From Rhizobium tropici CIAT 899 (GTDB lineage: Bacteria > Pseudomonadota > Alphaproteobacteria > Rhizobiales > Rhizobiaceae): a stretch of 64,000 nucleotides of DNA. The stretch lies in the NCBI RefSeq assembly GCF_000330885.1, contig NC_020062.1:1620374-1684373 (forward strand), given 5' to 3'. The position numbers were made by a program, and so were the translations under genes. Shown one piece after another: positions 59,276 through 64,000 of the stretch; positions within the stretch are counted from its first letter, which is position 1, and the number at the start of each line of letters is the position of its first letter. Below the pieces are notes generated by a model, which did not search any database, was not told the origin of the DNA, and worked only from the letters and a program-made list of their open reading frames with translations.

Positions 59276-60213
59276 ACGAGAAGCGGATCAGCAGGACAGT
59301 TCCGCTCAAAGGCTTGCAGGCTTTCGAAGCCGTCGGCCGTTGCGGCAGCGTGAGCGCCGCAGCCTTGGAGCTGAAGGTTTCGCCCGGAGCGATCAGTCAG
59401 CAGATCCGCAAGATCGAAAGCTTTCTCGGCGTCACCTTGCTCGAACGCAATGGTCGCACAGTGGAGCTCACCCAATGGGGACGGCTCTATCATCTGGAAA
59501 TATCGAAAGGATTCGAACAATTCGCAGCCGCGGAACAGATCCTGGAACGGGCTCGCAACGAGAATGCCCTGGTTCTCAGCGCGCTATCTTCCGTCGTCAA
59601 CAAATGGATCGGGCGCCGGATCTTCGACTGGCAGACCCTTCATCCCAATGCGCATGTCAGGATCGTCGGTCGCGACAAGGAACCGCGCATGGGCTTCGAC
59701 GACATCGATTTCCGTATCAGCTACGGATCGGACGTACTGCAGCATGAACATTATACCGAGCTGTTTCGCGATTGGGTGGTTCCCGCCTGCTCGCCGGCCC
59801 TGATCAAGGGCAAAGCGCCTTCTGCGACGCAACTTCTTCAATATCCGCTCCTGCATGTCGAATGGGAGCGGCATTTCACGCCCTATCCAAGCTGGCTTGA
59901 ATTCGCCGCGAAGACGGGAGCGGCACTCGAGGAAACCGCCGCCGGCCTTTCCTTTACCTTGTCGAGCAGCGCGATCGACGCTGCCGTCAACAAGCGCGGC
60001 ATCGTTCTCGCACAGATGTCGATGATCGCAGATGAGCTGGAGGCGCAGACGCTCGTCATTCCCGTCGACATACGCATTCCCCTGCGCGAAAGCTACTTTC
60101 TCGCCTGGGACCGGGCCGCCTTGGAAAAACCGTACGGGCGCCAGTTTCGCGATTGGCTCGTCGCCATTTCCCGGCAGCAGGGCCTGATGTCGGCGCGCGG
60201 ATCAACATTTTAG
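59272..60213 (+). CDS. LysR family regulator, GcvA-like, coupled to the HutC gene
   Basis: 313 residues from a TTG at 59272, with GGAGG eleven bases before it; overlapping TTGA couples it to the preceding gene. The N terminus is VPLKGLQAFEAVGRCGSVSA then LKVSPGAISQQIRKIESFLG, the GcvA-type helix-turn-helix, followed by a LysR substrate domain. Co-encoded GntR and LysR regulators are unusual; they may respond to two metabolites of the same pathway. Ends 112 bases before the LLM gene. Confidence 0.88.
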   Translation: MNEKRISRTVPLKGLQAFEAVGRCGSVSAAALELKVSPGAISQQIRKIESFLGVTLLERNGRTVELTQWGRLYHLEISKGFEQFAAAEQILERARNENALVLSALSSVVNKWIGRRIFDWQTLHPNAHVRIVGRDKEPRMGFDDIDFRISYGSDVLQHEHYTELFRDWVVPACSPALIKGKAPSATQLLQYPLLHVEWERHFTPYPSWLEFAAKTGAALEETAAGLSFTLSSSAIDAAVNKRGIVLAQMSMIADELEAQTLVIPVDIRIPLRESYFLAWDRAALEKPYGRQFRDWLVAISRQQGLMSARGSTF

Positions 60214-60325
60214 AAAAACTAAAACGGAACTCAGCTGCACGATATTGATGAAATTTTGCGCCTGGCGATAATTTTGCGCATCCGCCTCCAAAACGAGGGC
60301 GTGGCCGACATAAAGGGAGAATTCG

Positions 60326-61666
60326 ATGGCACGGACCGACAAGATGAAACTCGGAACTTTCGTCTATACGTTCGGCTTTCATCCAGCCTCCTGGCTGCAT
60401 CCGGCAAGCAATGTCAACGGCGCCAACGACTTCGCGCATCTGCTCGATGTCGCCAAACGATCCGAGGCGGCGAAATTCGATTTCATGTTCATGGCCGATT
60501 CTCCGGCAGCTGCCGTCGGCGATCCGAACGCACTCGCCCGTATTCCCACAAAGATGAATCGCTTCGAGCCCCTGTCGCTGCTCTCGGCACTCGCGGTCAC
60601 GACCAACGATCTCGGTCTCGTGGCGACAGTCTCGACAAGCTACTATGAGCCCTACAATGTAGCCCGTCTGTTTGCCTCGATCGACCATCTGAGCAAGGGC
60701 CGCGCCTGCTGGAACGTCGTCACGTCAGACCATGACGAAACCGGCTACAACTTCAATCGCGAGGGGCTGGATCCGCACGCGCTGCGCTACGAGCGCGGCA
60801 ACGAGTTCGTCGACGTCGTCTTTGGCCTTTGGGACAGCTTTGAGGAAGGCGCACTCCTTCTCAATCGCGAATCCGGCGTCTACTATGACAAGGACAAGCA
60901 CCACACGCTCAACCACAAGGGCAAGCACTTTCAGGTTCGCGGCCCCCTCAATATCGCGCGAACGCCACAAGGCCGTCCTATCATCGCCCAGGCGGGCGGT
61001 TCTGAACCCGGAATGGATATGGCGGCACGCACCGCCGAGATCGTCTTCAGCCTCGCATCGAACATCGAGCGAAACCGGTCCTTCTACGACAATGTCAAAA
61101 GCCGGATGGCGGCCTATGGCCGCGATAGAGACGATCTGAAAATCATGCCGGGCATCGTTGTCAATGTCGGTGAAACCGAGGCCGAGGCAAAGGCGAAGGT
61201 GGACTATCTGATCGACAAGATGCATCCCGATGTCGGGCGGTTGATGCTCTCCGAATTCCTGGAAGCGGACCTGCGCGGCGTGGCTCTCGATGCGCCTTTC
61301 CCGATGGAGCGGCTGCCGGCGGCGCCAAAAGGATCGCGCGCGTTGTTCGACGAACTGGTCGATTTCGTCAAGAACGGGCACACGGTCGGCGAACTGATCC
61401 GGCACTATGCCGAGAAGCACACCGGCAATGGCATAACGGGCACGCCGACCCAGATCGCCGACTACATGGAAGAGTGGTTCGAGACGCGAGCCGCCGACGG
61501 CTTTATCCTGATGTTTCCGACCTTGCCGTCCAGCCTCGACGATTTCGTGCGGCTCGTCCTGCCGGAGCTTCGCCGCCGTGGACTGTTCCGCGAGGAATAT
61601 GAAGGCAGGACCCTGCGCGAAAACCTCGGCATTTCAACGCCGGCAAACCGTTTTGCCAAGAGCTGA
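60326..61666 (+). CDS. LLM class flavin-dependent monooxygenase (NtaA/SnaA/DszA type)
   Basis: 446 residues, GGGAGAA upstream. Sequence order: KLGTFVYTFGFHPASWLHP, FDFMFMADSPAA, LNRFEPLSLLSALA-like stretch, GLVATVSTSYYEPYNVARLFASIDHLSKGRACWNVVTS, and GRPIIAQAGGSEPGMDMAAR. This is the NtaA/SnaA/DszA group of two-component monooxygenases that use reduced FMN from a separate reductase to hydroxylate or cleave C-N or C-S bonds. The reductase gene follows 11 bases later. Substrate unknown; length fits the group. Confidence 0.9.
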   Translation: MARTDKMKLGTFVYTFGFHPASWLHPASNVNGANDFAHLLDVAKRSEAAKFDFMFMADSPAAAVGDPNALARIPTKMNRFEPLSLLSALAVTTNDLGLVATVSTSYYEPYNVARLFASIDHLSKGRACWNVVTSDHDETGYNFNREGLDPHALRYERGNEFVDVVFGLWDSFEEGALLLNRESGVYYDKDKHHTLNHKGKHFQVRGPLNIARTPQGRPIIAQAGGSEPGMDMAARTAEIVFSLASNIERNRSFYDNVKSRMAAYGRDRDDLKIMPGIVVNVGETEAEAKAKVDYLIDKMHPDVGRLMLSEFLEADLRGVALDAPFPMERLPAAPKGSRALFDELVDFVKNGHTVGELIRHYAEKHTGNGITGTPTQIADYMEEWFETRAADGFILMFPTLPSSLDDFVRLVLPELRRRGLFREEYEGRTLRENLGISTPANRFAKS

Positions 61667-61677
61667 GGGCCGGTCCA

Positions 61678-62202
61678 ATGGGTGACGAGGCTCTGATCAG
61701 CGATACGGAATTCAGACTATCGATGCGTCACCTGGCCGGTGCGGTCAGCGTGATAACGGTCGGTGACGGCCAAGACCGCACCGGCTTCACCGCAACATCG
61801 GTTTCCTCATTTTCGGCCGATCGGCCTTCCGTCATCGTCAGCATCAACAGGACCTCTTCCTCCTGGCCGGCGCTGCAGCGGTATGGCTGTTTCTGCGTCA
61901 ACGTGCTTGCGGCCGACCAACAGCAGGTCGCGCAATCCTTTTCAGGTATCGACGGACGCAAGGGCGCCGACCGCTACGAGGGTGCCGGGTGGTATCGCCT
62001 CAAGACAGGTGCCGCCGCGCTTGAAAATGCCCTGACGGTCCTCGACTGCAAGCTCGAAACCGCATTCCATCACCATTCCCATGCCATTCTGATCGGGCAT
62101 ATCTGTGCGATGGAAATCCGGCAGGACATCGGACCGCTGCTCTACTGGCGAGGCGGCTATCATGACCTTCCGGCGGAGGTTGATGAGCGCTGTCTAGCGT
62201 AG
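61678..62202 (+). CDS. Flavin reductase (two-component monooxygenase partner)
   Basis: 174 residues of the FMN-binding split-barrel family: LSMRHLAGAVSVITVGDGQD, GFTATSVSSFSADRPSVIVSI, FCVNVLAADQQQVAQSFSG and LLYWRGGYHDL are characteristic. It supplies reduced FMN to the monooxygenase encoded immediately upstream. The ATG follows GGTCC with only a weak ribosome binding site, suggesting translational coupling to the upstream gene. The 3' end overlaps the convergent aminotransferase gene by nine bases. Confidence 0.9.
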   Translation: MGDEALISDTEFRLSMRHLAGAVSVITVGDGQDRTGFTATSVSSFSADRPSVIVSINRTSSSWPALQRYGCFCVNVLAADQQQVAQSFSGIDGRKGADRYEGAGWYRLKTGAAALENALTVLDCKLETAFHHHSHAILIGHICAMEIRQDIGPLLYWRGGYHDLPAEVDERCLA

Positions 62203-63357
62203 ACGATCCGGCAATAACCTGATCGAGGCAACATCGACATTGGCAAAGGCAAATCTAAGGTAGCGCTCCTGCCCCTCCCCGAAATATGCCCCGGGAATGC
62301 AGACCACGCCGCGTTCCCTCGCAAGTTCTTCGGCCACCTCGGACGACGATCGGCCCTCGAAAGGATGGCGAACAAAGGCGAAATAGGCGCCGATCGCTGC
62401 AATCTCCCAGCCAGCCAGCTCGGAAAACGTTCCCCTCATGGCATCGGCCCGGCGAGCAATTTCCAGCCGGTTGCCGGCACGCCAGTCGGCAAGGATAGGC
62501 AGAGCCGCCGCGACTGCGATCTGAGCCGAACGCGGGGCGCAGATCTGCATATTGTCCATGACCTTCGCGATCTCTGCGATGAGCCCAGGACCTGCCGTGA
62601 CGGCACCGAGGCGATGACCGGGGATGCAGAAGGATTTCGAGAAACTGTAGAGAAGAACGAGCGTATCCTCCCAACCCGGCTCCGACAGCAGTGAGTGCGG
62701 CCGGCCGTAATCTTCGGCCAGGAAATCGCGGTAGGTTTCGTCAACGACCAGCCAGGCGCCATATTTTCGGCAGAGCCTGAAAAGCGCGTGAAGCAGCTCG
62801 GGCGGATAGACTGCTCCGGTGGGATTGTTGGGCGTAACGACGGCAAGCATCTTCACGCCGGCGGAAAGCGCGGCCTCTGCTGAACCAAGATCCGGAAGAA
62901 AGCCGGCTGCGGGATCGCAGTCGACCAGCATCCGCTCGATTCCCAGCATCGATAGCGTCGTGTCATGATTGAAATAAAAGGGATTGGTGAGCGCGACCGT
63001 ATCGCCGGCGCCAGCAAGAGCAATCGCCGTGCACATGAACGCCTGATTGCAGCCGGCCGTGATATGGATATTGCCGGCAGATATCTCCGCGCCGTAGATT
63101 TCTACGACATGGGCGGCATAGGCCTGCCGCAGCAAAGGCTCGCCCTCGATCGGGCCGTATCCCGTCATCGCCTGTTGTGCAGCCGTCTCGCCAAGCAGAC
63201 GCAGCATTTCAGGATGCGCTGGATAGCCGGGAACTGCCTGCGACAGATCAATGAGCGGACCCTTCAATCCCTTGTATTCGCGGCCCCAGGCAACGACGGA
63301 AGGGATGGGTGGAGGGGAGAGGCGGGCAACGAGCGAATTGGATTTTGCAGCGGTCAT
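62194..63357 (-). CDS. Class I/II PLP-dependent aminotransferase
   Basis: 387 residues. Fold type I marks are VAWGREYKGLKGPLIDLSQAVPGYP at the N terminus, TAGCNQAFMCTAIAL, TPNNPTGAVYPPELL, WLVVDETYRDF, and the PLP-lysine stretch LLYSFSKSFCIPGHRLGAVTAG, then the arginine stretch FAFVRHPF. It belongs to the aspartate aminotransferase superfamily; the donor is not predictable. It ends convergently with the flavin reductase and is divergent from the ureohydrolase gene, sharing a 90-base promoter region that holds direct repeats. Confidence 0.9.
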   Translation of the reverse strand: MTAAKSNSLVARLSPPPIPSVVAWGREYKGLKGPLIDLSQAVPGYPAHPEMLRLLGETAAQQAMTGYGPIEGEPLLRQAYAAHVVEIYGAEISAGNIHITAGCNQAFMCTAIALAGAGDTVALTNPFYFNHDTTLSMLGIERMLVDCDPAAGFLPDLGSAEAALSAGVKMLAVVTPNNPTGAVYPPELLHALFRLCRKYGAWLVVDETYRDFLAEDYGRPHSLLSEPGWEDTLVLLYSFSKSFCIPGHRLGAVTAGPGLIAEIAKVMDNMQICAPRSAQIAVAAALPILADWRAGNRLEIARRADAMRGTFSELAGWEIAAIGAYFAFVRHPFEGRSSSEVAEELARERGVVCIPGAYFGEGQERYLRFAFANVDVASIRLLPDRLR

Positions 63358-63371
63358 ATCGATTTCTCTTT

Positions 63372-63401
63372 GATACCGATTGCTACAACGATACCAATTG
63401 C
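63372..63401. repeat. Direct repeats in divergent promoter
   Basis: GATACCGATTGC (63372-63383) and GATACCAATTGC (63390-63401) differ at one base and are 18 bases apart, with a third partial copy GATACGGAT at 63424. They lie in the 90-base gap between the divergent aminotransferase and ureohydrolase genes and are likely regulator sites. Confidence 0.45.
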
Positions 63402-63447
63402 TTTCTCAACCTCTTTGTTGAGTGATACGGATCTCAAGCGGAGACGC

Positions 63448-64000
63448 ATGCGCATGGTGTGGGACAAGATGCGGCTCGAACAGCTGCGCGCGGAATTTGC
63501 AGACAGCAAAGGCGGCGAGATATTCGACGAGAAGTTTCGCAAAGTCGCCGAGAAGATCATCTCCAAGAGCGGCACGAGACTGGCACCCTATGCCGGTGTG
63601 CCGACTTTCCTTAGCGCGCCCTACATGCAGGTCGCAGCCGACGAGCCTGATTTCGGCAATCTCCAGGTCGCGATCACGGGAATTCCGATGGATCTCGGCG
63701 TCACCAACCGCCCCGGCTCCCGCTTCGGACCGCGTGCCCTTCGCGCCATCGAAAGGATCGGTCCTTACAACCACGTTCTGGGAACAGCGCCCGTCTTCGA
63801 TCTTCGCGTCGCCGACATTGGCGACGTGCCGTTCCAGAGCCGCTATAGGCTGGAGCTCAGTCACGACGACATCGAAAAGCGTATCGGCCAGATCGTCGAC
63901 GCCGGCGTCGTGCCTCTCTCGGTCGGGGGTGACCACTCCATCACGCATCCCATCTTGAAGGCGGTCGGTCGGAAGGAACCGGTAGGCCTCATTCATATCG
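63448..64000 (+). CDS. Ureohydrolase family protein (agmatinase/guanidinobutyrase-like), truncated by window end
   Basis: 184 codons are seen from ATG 63448 (GGAGA upstream). The landmarks GIPMDLGVTNRPGSRFGPRALR and SVGGDHSITHP are the ureohydrolase fold and its first manganese-binding His. The N-terminal part (LEQLRAEFADSKGGEIFDEK and MQVAADEPDFGNLQVAITGI) is extended as in agmatinase and guanidinopropionase-type members. The remaining metal ligands are beyond the window. Such enzymes hydrolyse a guanidino group to urea and an amine; agmatine, guanidinobutyrate, guanidinopropionate, and, for a recently described group, free guanidine are candidates. Confidence 0.88.
   Translation, partial: MRMVWDKMRLEQLRAEFADSKGGEIFDEKFRKVAEKIISKSGTRLAPYAGVPTFLSAPYMQVAADEPDFGNLQVAITGIPMDLGVTNRPGSRFGPRALRAIERIGPYNHVLGTAPVFDLRVADIGDVPFQSRYRLELSHDDIEKRIGQIVDAGVVPLSVGGDHSITHPILKAVGRKEPVGLIHI

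Noticed and set aside
1..64000. CRISPR arrays, prophage or integrative-element boundaries
   Set aside because: No regular spaced repeats, phage structural genes, integrase or tRNA-associated attachment sites were seen; the two insertion sequences are the only mobile elements.

Overview
The window looks like chromosome or chromid sequence from a member of the Rhizobiales, most likely Rhizobiaceae (Rhizobium or a close relative). The reasons are the GC-rich codon use, strong purine-rich ribosome binding sites, four-base start/stop overlaps inside operons, a CsgH-type curli set, an ExoD protein, DUF1217, and the gcgaaaacgctc-type dispersed repeat. This is inferred from gene content and style; no database search was run. 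No rRNA, tRNA, CRISPR array or prophage was seen.

Region 1 (1-11.6 kb) is oxidative metabolism. It holds a partial aldo/keto reductase, a PaoABC-type three-subunit molybdenum aldehyde oxidoreductase with a perfect palindromic operator upstream, a NIPSNAP protein, a CDP-diacylglycerol pyrophosphatase, and a second molybdenum hydroxylase (isoquinoline 1-oxidoreductase type, Tat-exported) in an operon with a membrane-anchored triheme cytochrome c. Region 2 (11.6-24.7 kb) holds an MFS exporter behind a possible attenuator, a ParB-like protein, a PAP2 phosphatase divergent from a two-component system, an intact IS5-family element, a ketone-body island (patatin, acetoacetate decarboxylase, 3-hydroxybutyrate dehydrogenase, PPK2), a methyltransferase and an intact IS3-family element.

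Region 3 (24.7-45.1 kb) is mixed. It has a cystathionine-gamma-synthase-like PLP enzyme, a large DUF1217 repeat protein, a MacB/FtsX-like ABC system with a histidine-rich loop just downstream of a periplasmic alkaline phosphatase, an Lrp regulator, a TerC membrane protein with a structured leader, ExoD, an orphan hook protein FlgE, an L,D-transpeptidase-like protein, CorA, a decayed ABC ATPase fragment, a small curli locus, and an SDR/LysR divergent pair.

Region 4 (45.1-55.2 kb) is the clearest functional system: a guanidine assimilation operon. A perfect -24/-12 (sigma-54) promoter is followed by a guanidine-I (ykkC) riboswitch with its own terminator. Then come an ABC importer, the two DUF1989 carboxyguanidine deiminase subunits, a biotin-dependent guanidine (urea-type) carboxylase, allophanate hydrolase and an unannotated 35-codon reading frame. 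The expected pathway is guanidine to carboxyguanidine to allophanate to ammonia and CO2, under combined nitrogen-status and guanidine control.

Region 5 (55.2-64 kb) is a putative catabolic island of unknown substrate: a polar amino-acid-type ABC importer, a HutC-type and a LysR-type regulator translationally coupled to each other, an LLM flavin monooxygenase with its flavin reductase, an aminotransferase and a ureohydrolase cut off by the window end.
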